Below, piece after piece: positions 37,092 to 45,895 of a stretch of 64,000 nucleotides of DNA. This DNA is from Polycladidibacter stylochi (lineage in GTDB: Bacteria > Pseudomonadota > Alphaproteobacteria > Rhizobiales > Stappiaceae): the NCBI RefSeq assembly GCF_001562055.1, contig NZ_LLWE01000027.1, forward strand, positions 124,001-188,000. The letters run 5' to 3'. Each line of letters starts with the position of its first letter. Within the stretch, counting starts at the first letter, position 1. Under the pieces are notes generated by a model. It worked only from the letters and a program-made list of their open reading frames with translations, had not been told where the DNA came from and made no database searches. The position numbers and the translations under genes are program-made.

Positions 37092-38159
37092 ATGGGTTTT
37101 AAAGCACTTGCAGTATTGTTGGGCTGGTTTTTACTAGGGCAAGTCAGCGCGTTCGCTCAGGTTAAACTTGATGGTTACTTTATAGCTCATGACAAATGCG
37201 CAGCTGTTCAGTCCATCAAAAAGAAGACCAATCCTGGTAGTATTTTGCTAGAGCCGCAAAAAGCCTACTTGATTAAAGGCAAGAATAAGCCAGCAGCGAG
37301 CCATTATTTTATCGAGGTTCATGGGGCAAAACCAAAAATGCGTTGGGTGCCCGTAACTTGCGGCCAGCATGTGGTGCCAGCTGATGGCTCTGGGGCAACG
37401 GCCTTACCAGACAATAACACTGCAGCCACCCGGGGAGGAAACGGGAACCCGGTTGTTGTTGATGTTGACAAGGGGGAGGTGAAGGTACCCGCGCCAACAG
37501 AGGCAGGGCCAGAGTATGTGTTAGCTATCAGTTGGCAGCCAGGTTTTTGCGAAATCCGCCCCTCAAAGCCAGAATGCCAGAGCCAGAATGAGTTTCGTTT
37601 TGATGCAACCAACTTCACTTTGCATGGTTTGTGGCCACAGCCACGCTCCAATGTGTTTTGCGGCGTTTCTAAAAAACTGCAAAAGCTTGATAAGGATAGA
37701 CTTTGGCAGAGCCTACCCAAGCTCACACTAGATGAAGCTACGCGTGAGGAATTAAGCGAAAAAATGCCGGGCGTTACATCGTTTTTACACCGCCATGAGT
37801 GGATTAAACACGGTACATGCTATGGCAGCTCTGAGGAAGAATATTATGCAGAGTCTCTAGATTTACTTGATCAGGTTAACCGTTCTGAAGTGCAAGCACT
37901 GTTCGAGAAACGCATTGGCGGTTTTGTAAGTACAAACGATATTCGAGAAGCGTTTGATAATGCATTTGGCACTGGCGCTGGGGCCCGGGTGGAAGTGGTT
38001 TGCAAAACAGATGATGGCCGGAAAATAATTAGCGAACTGCGATTGTTTATCAGTGGCTTCATTGAAGAGGGAACCCCGCTGGGAGATTTGCTCATACAGT
38101 CAAGAAACGTGAAAGAAGGTTGCTCTGGTGGCATTGTTGATGCTGTGGGGCAACAATAA
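37092..38159 (+). CDS. Secreted ribonuclease T2 family protein with N-terminal extra domain
   Basis: Protein of 355 residues with a signal peptide (MGFKALAVLLGWFLLGQ... ending FAQ, residues about 1-20). The T2 catalytic blocks are intact: FTLHGLWPQ with His178, and HEWIKHGTC with His235, Glu236, Lys239 and His240. Residues about 21-120 form a separate Cys-containing domain (DKCAAVQSIKK, RWVPVTCG) that precedes the nuclease through a Gly/Asn-rich linker. ATG at 37092 follows GGAGG by five bases. It cleaves RNA in the periplasm or outside the cell. It lies between livF and the PaaK-like ligase gene, an odd place, and may simply be a neighbour. Confidence 0.9.
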   Translation: MGFKALAVLLGWFLLGQVSAFAQVKLDGYFIAHDKCAAVQSIKKKTNPGSILLEPQKAYLIKGKNKPAASHYFIEVHGAKPKMRWVPVTCGQHVVPADGSGATALPDNNTAATRGGNGNPVVVDVDKGEVKVPAPTEAGPEYVLAISWQPGFCEIRPSKPECQSQNEFRFDATNFTLHGLWPQPRSNVFCGVSKKLQKLDKDRLWQSLPKLTLDEATREELSEKMPGVTSFLHRHEWIKHGTCYGSSEEEYYAESLDLLDQVNRSEVQALFEKRIGGFVSTNDIREAFDNAFGTGAGARVEVVCKTDDGRKIISELRLFISGFIEEGTPLGDLLIQSRNVKEGCSGGIVDAVGQQ

Positions 38160-38239
38160 CAAGCGTTAAGTTCGCAGCTTTAACCCTGTGGTTTCTGGTT
38201 GCCTCTTTTCGCTGGTTCTAAGTGGTATTGGGGGAGAGA

Positions 38240-39481
38240 ATGCAACCAGATTATTATGAGGCTCGTGAAGGCTTGAGCAATGAGGAGCGTGAAGCCGCGC
38301 TTTTTGCAAGACTTGGTAACAAACTCGAGGAAGTTTGCCGTGTTAGCCCTGCTTGGGCCGCGCATTTGCGTGACGTTGAAGCGCGTTGGCCCGCAAATCG
38401 TACAGCATTGGCTCAGTTGCCAATCTTACGTAAAAGCGAGTTGATGGCCCTTCAAGAAAACCATGGACCTTTTGGGGGGCTTTTGAACCCAAATCATAGC
38501 TTGTCACGGGTGTTTATGTCGCCGGGGCCTATTTGTGAACCGCAGGAAAAAAAGGTTGATCCGTTTAATAGTGCCCGGGCTTTATATGCGGCGGGTGTGC
38601 GTGCTGGCGATGTCGTATTTAATTGCTTTTCCTACCATATGACACCAGGTGGGTTTATCCTCGATAGTGGGGCACAAGCACTAGGTGCTGTCGTTTTCCC
38701 TGCTGGAACGGGAAATAGTGAAGCGCAATTGGCAGCTATTGAGCGCTATCAACCGCGCATCTATACCGGTACCCCTGATTACTTGAAGGTTTTACTCGAG
38801 AAGGGGCGGGCACTTGGTATTGATGTAAGCTGTTTTAAAAAAGCACTGGTATCTGGTGGCGCTTTATACCCTAGCTTGCGAGATTATTATTTAGATGCAG
38901 GTATTGAGATAAAACAATGCTACGCCACGGCTGATTTGGGTGTGATTGCCTATGAGACAACAGGCATTGAGGGTATGGTCGTTAATGAAGATATCCTGGT
39001 GGAGATTGTTCGCCCTGGTAGTGGGGAGCCATTGGAGAGCGGCGGTGTTGGTGAGCTTGTTGTTACACAGATGAACGGTGCTTACCCTTTGCTGCGTTTT
39101 GCGACCGGTGATCTTTCGGCTGTTTTGCATGGTCCATCACCGTGTGGGCGCACTAATATGCGCTTAAAAGGTTGGCTGGGCCGTGCTGACCAGCGCACAA
39201 AAGTCAAAGGGATGTTTGTTGATCCGGTGCAAATTGAACGCCTACGGAAAAGCTTTGAGGGTATTATTCAAGCGCGCCTGATTGTAACGCGAGTTGATGA
39301 AAGAGATCATATGCTACTTGAAGCAGAGACCGGCCCGAGGGTCGATTTTACGCTTGAAGAGCTGGCAGGAGCTTTGCACAAGCACACTGGGCTGCGCGGT
39401 GATGTGACTTTGGTGGCACAAGGCAGCTTACCAGATGATGGCAAAGTGATTGTAGACAAACGTGAGCTGGAAGCTGTGTGA
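38240..39481 (+). CDS. PaaK-like AMP-dependent ligase with atypical P-loop
   Basis: Protein of 413 residues in the phenylacetate-CoA ligase family. It begins MQPDYYEAREGLS and ATG at 38240 has GGGGGAGAG upstream. The canonical Ser/Thr/Gly-rich ATP loop of the family is replaced by FMSPGPICEP, while TGTPDYLK, the YATADLGVI region (A5-like), RFATGDLSAV and GRADQRTKVKGMFV (hinge) remain and a lysine sits near the C-terminus in DDGKVIVDK. I recall this SPGPI variant from ligases next to Liv operons, so the change may be a subfamily trait. Likely activates an aromatic acid; activity is not certain. Confidence 0.8.
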   Translation: MQPDYYEAREGLSNEEREAALFARLGNKLEEVCRVSPAWAAHLRDVEARWPANRTALAQLPILRKSELMALQENHGPFGGLLNPNHSLSRVFMSPGPICEPQEKKVDPFNSARALYAAGVRAGDVVFNCFSYHMTPGGFILDSGAQALGAVVFPAGTGNSEAQLAAIERYQPRIYTGTPDYLKVLLEKGRALGIDVSCFKKALVSGGALYPSLRDYYLDAGIEIKQCYATADLGVIAYETTGIEGMVVNEDILVEIVRPGSGEPLESGGVGELVVTQMNGAYPLLRFATGDLSAVLHGPSPCGRTNMRLKGWLGRADQRTKVKGMFVDPVQIERLRKSFEGIIQARLIVTRVDERDHMLLEAETGPRVDFTLEELAGALHKHTGLRGDVTLVAQGSLPDDGKVIVDKRELEAV

Positions 39482-39573
39482 TCGACTGAATTTACGATCT
39501 ACTCACTTTGCACAGCTGTTATTTGTTGGGAATCTCTGATTTCGGCTTAGTATTTTATATAATAAACGAAAGT

Positions 39574-39594
39574 GCCCCGATTTGTTTTCGGGGC
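39574..39594. terminator. Hairpin between ligase and hemH
   Basis: GCCCCGA and TCGGGGC form a perfect seven-pair stem with a seven-base loop, 90 bases after the ligase stop. No T-tract follows on the plus strand. It probably ends the ligase transcript. Confidence 0.5.
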
Positions 39595-39656
39595 CTATTG
39601 GCCTTATTGCTTGGTACGATTAGATTGTAGCTGTTCTAACAGCAATCGGAGAGACA

Positions 39657-40763
39657 ATGCCAAAGACCAGCGATACTTTAAAAACCACAAAAGAGCACCA
39701 GATTGATAACTTATCGCTGATGTCTGTTCAGAATCTGCCAAATGGTGAGGGGGCTACACACCCTGATATCAAGACGGGGCGTGTTGGGGTTCTTTTGGTA
39801 AATCTGGGAACGCCCGATGCAACAGACTACAAGTCTATGCGGCGATATCTTGAAGAATTTCTAACCGATAAGCGGGTTATCGAATGGCCTAAGTGGCTAT
39901 GGTACCCAATATTATACGGCATTGTTTTGAACCGGCGCCCCCAAAAGTCTGGCGCTGCTTATCGGGAAATCTGGAATGAGACACTTGATGAGAGCCCGCT
40001 GCGTACGATTACGCGCAGCCAATCACAGCAATTATCAAAAAAACTCGAAGATTTGGGAGATACGCTGATTATTGACTGGGCTATGCGCTATGGTAACCCT
40101 TCAATTGCAAGTAAACTAGAAGAATTACGGGCGCAAGGCTGTGAGCGCCTGCTCGTGTTTCCATTGTATCCGCAATATTCAGCGTCAACCACTGCCACAG
40201 TAAATGACGTGGTATTTAAAGAGCTGCTAAAACTGCGTTGGCAACCGGCATTGCGTACAGTGCCACCTTACCATGATGAACCTGCCTATATTGATGCACT
40301 TGCGGCTTCAATAAAAAACCATATAGCAGAATTGGACTTTGAACCTGAAGTGGTACTGGCTTCATTTCATGGTATACCGCAGAGTTATTTCAAAAAAGGT
40401 GACCCATACCACTGCCACTGTTTGAAAACGGGGCGATTGCTGCGTGAAAAGCTTGATTGGGATGAAACGAAGCTACGTATTACTTTCCAGTCACGCTTTG
40501 GCCCTGAGGAGTGGTTGCAGCCATATACGGATAAAACCATTGAACAGCTTGCTCAGCAAGGGATAAAGAAAATTGCGGTTCTGAACCCTGGTTTTGTGGC
40601 GGATTGCCTTGAAACACTTGAAGAAATTGCAGGTGAAGGGAAAGAGATCTTTATTGAAAATGGTGGTGAGGCTTTTGCCCATATCCCTTGTTTGAATGAC
40701 AGCCCTAATGGTCTATCAGTGCTTGAGTCTGTCATTCGTAATGAATTGTCTGGTTGGGTTTAA
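39657..40763 (+). CDS. hemH: Ferrochelatase
   Basis: Final enzyme of heme synthesis, inserting Fe2+ into protoporphyrin IX. The protein has 368 residues including about 40 extra N-terminal residues before the family start VGVLLVNLGTPD. Conserved features are the YPQYSASTTA block, the FHGIPQSYF motif with the metal-site histidine, and GFVADCLETLEEI with the second catalytic region. A hairpin GCTGTT/AACAGC (39630-39643) covers the region just before the ribosome site GGAGAG. hemH stands alone here. Confidence 0.95.
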   Translation: MPKTSDTLKTTKEHQIDNLSLMSVQNLPNGEGATHPDIKTGRVGVLLVNLGTPDATDYKSMRRYLEEFLTDKRVIEWPKWLWYPILYGIVLNRRPQKSGAAYREIWNETLDESPLRTITRSQSQQLSKKLEDLGDTLIIDWAMRYGNPSIASKLEELRAQGCERLLVFPLYPQYSASTTATVNDVVFKELLKLRWQPALRTVPPYHDEPAYIDALAASIKNHIAELDFEPEVVLASFHGIPQSYFKKGDPYHCHCLKTGRLLREKLDWDETKLRITFQSRFGPEEWLQPYTDKTIEQLAQQGIKKIAVLNPGFVADCLETLEEIAGEGKEIFIENGGEAFAHIPCLNDSPNGLSVLESVIRNELSGWV

Positions 40764-40922
40764 GTTACCTTGTCGTTTAACTCTAGATTAGCGCAAACCG
40801 TAGAAAACTTTATTTAGTTGTTGCGTACATTCGTGTTAGGCTGTCCTAAGTTTGTTTCTTTACGTCAGTAAAGCGAAATCGAATAATTATATTGCATAGT
40901 TTATAAGTGGGTGAGGTAACAT

Positions 40923-41903
40923 ATGGACTTAATGGGTATAAACATAACGCTATTTATTCTGGTAGCTGTTATCATTTTTACCGTTTTTGCGGGTGCAAAA
41001 ATGGTGCCGCAAGGCTTTAACTATACGGTGGAGCGCTTTGGTAAATATCGCACTACATTAAAGCCAGGTTTAAATATTATTATTCCATTCATTGATAGTA
41101 TTGGCCGTAAGGTTAATATGATGGAGCAGGTCCTTGATGTTCCCACACAGGAAGTCATTACCAAGGACAATGCCACGGTTGCTGTTGACGGGGTGGCTTT
41201 TTTCCAAGTGATGGATGCGGCGCGTGCTTCCTATGAAGTGCTTGGACTTGAAAATGCAATCTTGAATCTTACCATGACGAATATTCGTAGTGTCATGGGC
41301 TCGATGGATTTGGATGAATTGCTTTCCAACCGCGATATGATCAATGCGAAGCTGCTTCACGTGGTCGATGCTGCCGCAGAGCCGTGGGGTGTAAAAATGA
41401 CCCGCATTGAAATTAAGGATATTACTCCTCCGGCTGATTTGGTGGAATCAATGGCACGTCAGATGAAATCTGAACGTGAGAAGCGCGCTGCTATTCTTGA
41501 AGCAGAAGGCGACAAGCAAGCCGAAATCAACAAGGCAGAAGGTGTTAAGCAGTCGTTGATACTTGAAGCTGAAGGTCGCAAGGAAGCTGCTTTTAGGGAT
41601 GCTGAAGCACGCGAGCGCTCTGCCGAGGCAGAAGCCAAGGCTACCGCGATGGTTTCCGAGGCGATTGCCAAAGGTGATATGTCGGCAATTAACTACTTCG
41701 TTGCCAATAAATATGTTGAGGCTTTTGGGGAACTCGCAAAATCAAATAACCAAAAAACACTTATTGTGCCAATGGAAGCGAGTAGCATGATTGGTTCGCT
41801 CGCAGGACTTGCCGAAATTACGAAGGAAGCATTTTCAGAAGAACGAAAACAAGCGCGTGGTTCTGGCCGTGTCCCTAGTGTTGGTAGAGGCGGGGATGAC
41901 TAA
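40923..41903 (+). CDS. SPFH/Band 7 stomatin-like protein (QmcA type)
   Basis: Membrane-anchored protein of 326 residues: an N-terminal hydrophobic helix (about 5-25), the SPFH domain beginning VPQGFNYTVERFGKY, and a long Ala/Glu/Lys-rich coiled coil (about 175-260). Stomatin-like proteins form ring assemblies in the membrane and support proteolysis or lipid organisation. Its stop TAA overlaps the ATG of the NfeD gene by one base, the common operon arrangement for this pair. Confidence 0.92.
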   Translation: MDLMGINITLFILVAVIIFTVFAGAKMVPQGFNYTVERFGKYRTTLKPGLNIIIPFIDSIGRKVNMMEQVLDVPTQEVITKDNATVAVDGVAFFQVMDAARASYEVLGLENAILNLTMTNIRSVMGSMDLDELLSNRDMINAKLLHVVDAAAEPWGVKMTRIEIKDITPPADLVESMARQMKSEREKRAAILEAEGDKQAEINKAEGVKQSLILEAEGRKEAAFRDAEARERSAEAEAKATAMVSEAIAKGDMSAINYFVANKYVEAFGELAKSNNQKTLIVPMEASSMIGSLAGLAEITKEAFSEERKQARGSGRVPSVGRGGDD

Positions 41904-42379
41904 TGGAAAGCTTAGGCCTACCGATCACTATAGATGATAACTGGTTTTGGTTGGGAACAGGGCTGCTTCTCATGTTTTTAGAGCTTGCAGCACCTGGGGC
42001 ATTCTTGCTGTGGTTCGGTGCTGCAGCATTTCTGCTTGGTCTAACCTTAAGCTTTATCCCGTTTGAGTTTGGTTGGCAGTGGCAACTGCTGCTTTTTGGT
42101 CTGCTTTCTATTCTCACACTATATGGGGGGCGTAAGTATTTTTCTCGCTCCTCAAAGGATGAGGGAGACCCGCATTTAAATGTTCGTGGCAGCCGCTATG
42201 TAGGAAGAAGCTTCATTTTGGATGAAGCAATCGTTATGGGACGTGGTAGCTTGCGTATTGATGATACGGTGTGGCGTATCGAAGGGCCTGATCTACCTGC
42301 TGGCAGTAAGGTTGTTGTTAGCGAAGTATCCTCGACGGTGCTGCAAGTTCAAGCTGCTAATGAAGAGGTGCCTTCCTAG
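41903..42379 (+). CDS. NfeD-family membrane protein
   Basis: Protein of 158 residues with three N-terminal hydrophobic helices (about 12-85) and a C-terminal OB-fold domain (about 95-155, beginning LNVRGSRYVGR). This is the short NfeD form that partners stomatin-like proteins. Translationally coupled to the SPFH gene by one-base overlap. Confidence 0.9.
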   Translation: MESLGLPITIDDNWFWLGTGLLLMFLELAAPGAFLLWFGAAAFLLGLTLSFIPFEFGWQWQLLLFGLLSILTLYGGRKYFSRSSKDEGDPHLNVRGSRYVGRSFILDEAIVMGRGSLRIDDTVWRIEGPDLPAGSKVVVSEVSSTVLQVQAANEEVPS

Positions 42380-42403
42380 CACGAAACATCCGAATACTGA
42401 GAG

Positions 42404-42430
42404 GGGCAGAGTGTGCTGCCCTTCTTTACT
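42404..42430 (+). terminator. Rho-independent terminator after NfeD gene
   Basis: GGGCAG (42404-42409) pairs with CTGCCC (42416-42421), loop AGTGTG, followed by TTCTTTACTT. It closely resembles the TRAP terminator at 26598 in stem and loop. Confidence 0.75.
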
Positions 42431-42476
42431 TACTTGTTATTGTCTTTCCTTTTATGCGTGCGTGTGCTTAGGCTTG

Positions 42477-43331
42477 TTAGGGGGTGCGCCCAGGGGGAAG
42501 GGGCGGTGCCTGTGACATCAGCAGTATTGAAATCCGTCGGTTTGAAGCCAGATAAGGATCGTTGGGGAAAATAGGATCGCTGTCCGACTTCCCAACCACA
42601 GCATAAAACTGATTATCCGGTACACCATACTCAGAAAGTATTTGCCGGGTGGCATTTGCTCTTGCCGCTGATAGCTCCCAGCCTGTTTCGGAAGGGGAAA
42701 GCGAGATTTGGCCAGAGGTGGTGTGACCTGTTATTTTTATAGGGTTTGGAAGGCGGGCTAATACAGGCGCGATGGCTGCAAAGAGGCGGCGGGTAATCTC
42801 ATAGGGGTATTTTGACCCTTCAGGAAACATGGATCGTCCTTCTTGGTCAATTATTTGTATATTCAAGCCTTCTTTTGTTTCCTCAACGATAAGATTGCTG
42901 GAAATTTCGGCTAATTCCGGCATCTCTTGTAGGGCTTGGCGTAAAGAAACAGCTGCTGTTGCGAATTGGCGCGGCTTTTCAATTTTTGCTTTGACTGTAT
43001 CGTAAGTATTTGCCTCAGGCCCCTGTTTGCGGCGTTCTTCATGGGCTTCGCTTGCAAAATCTGAATCGGTTTCCTGCTGTTCTTGCGTGAGGTCTTTCAT
43101 ATAATCGCGAAGGGGCAGACCGTCGATTTCCAAAACGCCAGCGCGTTTGGCAACTTGTTTAACGCCGAATGCATCCTTAATGGAGCCAGCGACAACCTGC
43201 AGCTTTTCTTTGTCTTGTACAGAAAAAGAGATGATGAGAACAAAGAAGCAGACAAGCAAAGACATTAGATCAGCAAATGTGACCATCCAAATCGGAGCGC
43301 CGGGATTGTCCTGGGGTTTTTTGCGTGCCAT
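42477..43331 (-). CDS. pomB: Flagellar stator protein, PomB/MotB type
   Basis: Stator B subunit of 284 residues. One N-terminal helix holds the ion-carrying Asp21 in WMVTFADLMSLLVCFF, followed by a plug/linker region and a C-terminal OmpA-like peptidoglycan-binding domain (NPIKITGHT, LSAARANATRQIL, ASNRRISILLM). The sequence around the helix resembles PomB of Vibrio, which suggests Na+ coupling, but a few residues are not proof. It lies 19 bases behind pomA. The stator drives rotation of the flagellar motor. No other flagellar genes are in the window. Confidence 0.87.
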   Translation of the reverse strand: MARKKPQDNPGAPIWMVTFADLMSLLVCFFVLIISFSVQDKEKLQVVAGSIKDAFGVKQVAKRAGVLEIDGLPLRDYMKDLTQEQQETDSDFASEAHEERRKQGPEANTYDTVKAKIEKPRQFATAAVSLRQALQEMPELAEISSNLIVEETKEGLNIQIIDQEGRSMFPEGSKYPYEITRRLFAAIAPVLARLPNPIKITGHTTSGQISLSPSETGWELSAARANATRQILSEYGVPDNQFYAVVGKSDSDPIFPNDPYLASNRRISILLMSQAPPLPPGRTP

Positions 43332-43350
43332 TTAACGAACCTCTGGCGAT

Positions 43351-44121
43351 TTATGCCGCGCTTTCATTTGGAAGCTCCCGATTGTGATCCGGGATATAGG
43401 CTAAAAGCATTTCACGAATGAGGCTGGGGCTTTTGCCTTCGCGTATTTGCAGGGTTCCATCTATAATAAGCGTTTGATTTAACTCTTCTACATCAAGTTT
43501 GGCATCTAGCTTATCAACGATCGGAAGGCATATAATGTTGGCAACGAGCGCACCGTAGAGTGTTGTCAAAAGAGCAATAGCCATTGATGGGCCTATCGTG
43601 GCGGGGTCATCCATCGTAGCCAGCATATTCACAAGGCCGATCAATGTACCAATCATGCCAAAGGCTGGCGCGGCATCGCCCATGGATTTATAAAATCTTC
43701 GCCCTTCTGTTAGGCGCATTAAGTAAAGATCGCGTTCGCGTTCCATATTATCGCGGATCACAGCATAGTCATAACCATCGGCTATATACTGAATACCTTT
43801 AAGCAGATTGGGATCATCGGAGCTTATTTTCTCCAGTCCCAAAGGGCCTTCCCGTCTCGACACGTCAGCTAAATGTGCCAATTCATCTATCAAGTCTCTC
43901 GGGTCAACTTTGTTTTGGGTGAATGCGATACGAGAGCCCACTTTGATCGCATTGGAAATATCTTGTAGCGGAAATCGCACCATGGTTGCAGCGCAGCTAC
44001 CACCAAAAACTATAAGAAACGAGGGGGTATCGAAAAACTGTATGAGTGAGCCGCCATAGATAATTGAAGCAATTACAGCGACAAATGCGGATATAATTCC
44101 GATTATGGTTGCCAGATCCAT
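43351..44121 (-). CDS. pomA: Flagellar stator protein, PomA/MotA type
   Basis: Stator A subunit of 256 residues with four membrane helices, two near the N-terminus and two near residues 145-200 (APAFGMIGTLIGLVNMLATMDDPATIGPSM in pieces). The N-terminus MDLATIIGII and the MDDP...IGP...ALLTTLYGA blocks are those of PomA-type stators. ATG at 44121 gives this start; TTG at 44136 would add five residues. Forms an A5B2 complex with PomB. Confidence 0.88.
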   Translation of the reverse strand: MDLATIIGIISAFVAVIASIIYGGSLIQFFDTPSFLIVFGGSCAATMVRFPLQDISNAIKVGSRIAFTQNKVDPRDLIDELAHLADVSRREGPLGLEKISSDDPNLLKGIQYIADGYDYAVIRDNMERERDLYLMRLTEGRRFYKSMGDAAPAFGMIGTLIGLVNMLATMDDPATIGPSMAIALLTTLYGALVANIICLPIVDKLDAKLDVEELNQTLIIDGTLQIREGKSPSLIREMLLAYIPDHNRELPNESAA

Positions 44122-44471
44122 ACAATTCTTGCCCAAATGTTATTAGTAGTTGATGGCTTTGATAGCACAATCATTAAATATAACTAATTAATAACATGGA
44201 AGTTCGCAACGGCATTTATGTTTGCCTAGCTAAAATACCCTCTCTATTTCCCCGGATAGCAACAGTTTTCAATCATTGAGCTGCACTTGTAGGATATGTT
44301 AAAATTTAATTGCTGAATATTTTATTTGCTTTTGAGGGTGCGACTTCGTTTGGAAATAATGCAACAAACGTGCAGCTTACCGCCGATTTGCGTATCTTTG
44401 AAAACCACCCAAGGATTTTAAAAGACACGCATATTAAGCCTATCATTTAGCAATGGGTCGATGCCAAGTGA
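44122..44471. other. 350-base gap between stator operon and kdsD
   Basis: AT-rich space that must contain the pomAB promoter (minus strand) and the 3' end of kdsD transcripts. I see no open frame with a ribosome site, no strong hairpin and no RNA gene. Confidence 0.5.
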
Positions 44472-45482
44472 TCAAAGTGCACCAACACGCAGTAGATCGT
44501 GTAGATGTATTATACCAACGGGTCTATTATCTTCGACAATGAATAATGATGAGATGGCTTTGAACTGCAAGAGCTCTAAAGAGGAGGCAAGTAATGCATC
44601 CTTGCTAATAACAGTCGGATTTACGGTCATTATTTTGTCAACAGTAAGGTCAAGAAAGTTTGAGCTAATATGCCTTCTTAAATCACCATCAGTGACAATA
44701 CCGGTGAGTTGGCCATCATCGTTAATAACACCGACAGTACCAAAGCCCTTTTGTGTCATCAAAATAATGGCCTCGCGCATTAGTTCCCCCTGTTTGATAA
44801 GGGGAATGGCGCTGCCTGTATGCATGATGTCAGCTACGGTGAGTAGGTTTGCACCCAATTTACCACCAGGGTGGAAGACTTTAAAATCTTGGGCAGAAAA
44901 ATTACGTGCTTTAATAAGGGTTACAGCAAGTGCATCGCCAATTGCCATCTGAATAAGAGTGCTACTGGTTGGGGCGAGGCCATGTGGACAAGATTCTTCT
45001 ACCTTAGGTAATATCAGCTTTACATCGGCAGCTTTACCAAGAGAGCTGTTTGCTTTTGAAGTAATGGCGATGAGTGGAATGCGAAAACGACGCGTAAAAG
45101 CTAAAAGGCTCGACAGTTCTTGGGTTTCTCCCGACCAGGAAATACCAATGATGACATCGTCACTGGTTATCATACCTAAATCACCATGACTGGCTTCGCT
45201 TGCGTGGACAAAGAAGGCAGGGGTGCCTGTTGAGGCCAGCGTTGCAGCTATTTTATTGCCGACATGTCCACTCTTGCCAATCCCAGATATAATCACGCGT
45301 CCTTGACAATCAGCTATTGTTTTAACCGCCTGGATAAATGGTTCAGCCAATTGGTTGTCCATTGCTGCCAGCAGCTCATTCATGGCTTTGTTTTCGGTTT
45401 CAAGACTGCTTTTAGCTGTTTCTATCCACTGTGCTGTAGCGGAATGGGACGCCCTGCTTATTGGCGCATGAGGAATTGACAT
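44472..45482 (-). CDS. kdsD: Arabinose-5-phosphate isomerase (KdsD/KpsF/GutQ)
   Basis: Interconverts ribulose 5-phosphate and arabinose 5-phosphate, the first step towards Kdo for lipopolysaccharide. The SIS sugar-isomerase domain (IISGIGKSGHVGNKIAATLAS, SWSGETQEL, GLAPTSST) occupies roughly residues 25-200 and two CBS repeats follow (from about residue 205 to the end, including GTVGVINDDGQLTGIVTDGDLRR). ATG at 45482 has AGG at eight bases; ATG at 45488 is next to it, and the frame reaches 45560. Expected length is about 325-335 residues, which fits. Confidence 0.92.
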   Translation of the reverse strand: MSIPHAPISRASHSATAQWIETAKSSLETENKAMNELLAAMDNQLAEPFIQAVKTIADCQGRVIISGIGKSGHVGNKIAATLASTGTPAFFVHASEASHGDLGMITSDDVIIGISWSGETQELSSLLAFTRRFRIPLIAITSKANSSLGKAADVKLILPKVEESCPHGLAPTSSTLIQMAIGDALAVTLIKARNFSAQDFKVFHPGGKLGANLLTVADIMHTGSAIPLIKQGELMREAIILMTQKGFGTVGVINDDGQLTGIVTDGDLRRHISSNFLDLTVDKIMTVNPTVISKDALLASSLELLQFKAISSLFIVEDNRPVGIIHLHDLLRVGAL

Positions 45483-45488
45483 TGACAT

Positions 45489-45895
45489 TGACCTAGATTG
45501 GGGTAGGAGCCTAACCGTTTTTGCTTTTATTGCGATGCGTTTATGTGATGAATACGTCAAATGATAGGCAATCGTTCTAATCTGCCTCAGACTGTTACTT
45601 CTATTAGCATTAGTTTGCCACTATTTATAGGTGGAATATTGAAGGAGCAATAGACAAAGGGCTTAAGTGAACCGTGGTATGGGTGGCCTTCAAGTTATCC
45701 TGTTAATCATTGACACTTGATTTACAGGATTAAACAGAATTTACCGTCACAGCCTGAGAACCCGAAAAGTATGGCTATGATGAATTAAGGGTACCTCCTA
45801 TTATCCTAAATCTGTGAAGTTGATGGTGAAGCGCCTTGATGCAATTACTCTTGGATGTAGATTGCGACATTCAAGAGTTTGTTTTTCCCGCAATT
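45489..45895. other. Divergent promoter region between kdsD and the lytic transglycosylase
   Basis: About 400 bases without a convincing gene. It should hold both promoters. An open frame continues upstream of the transglycosylase start to 45836, but it lacks a ribosome site and encodes acidic residues that would spoil the signal peptide. Confidence 0.5.
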
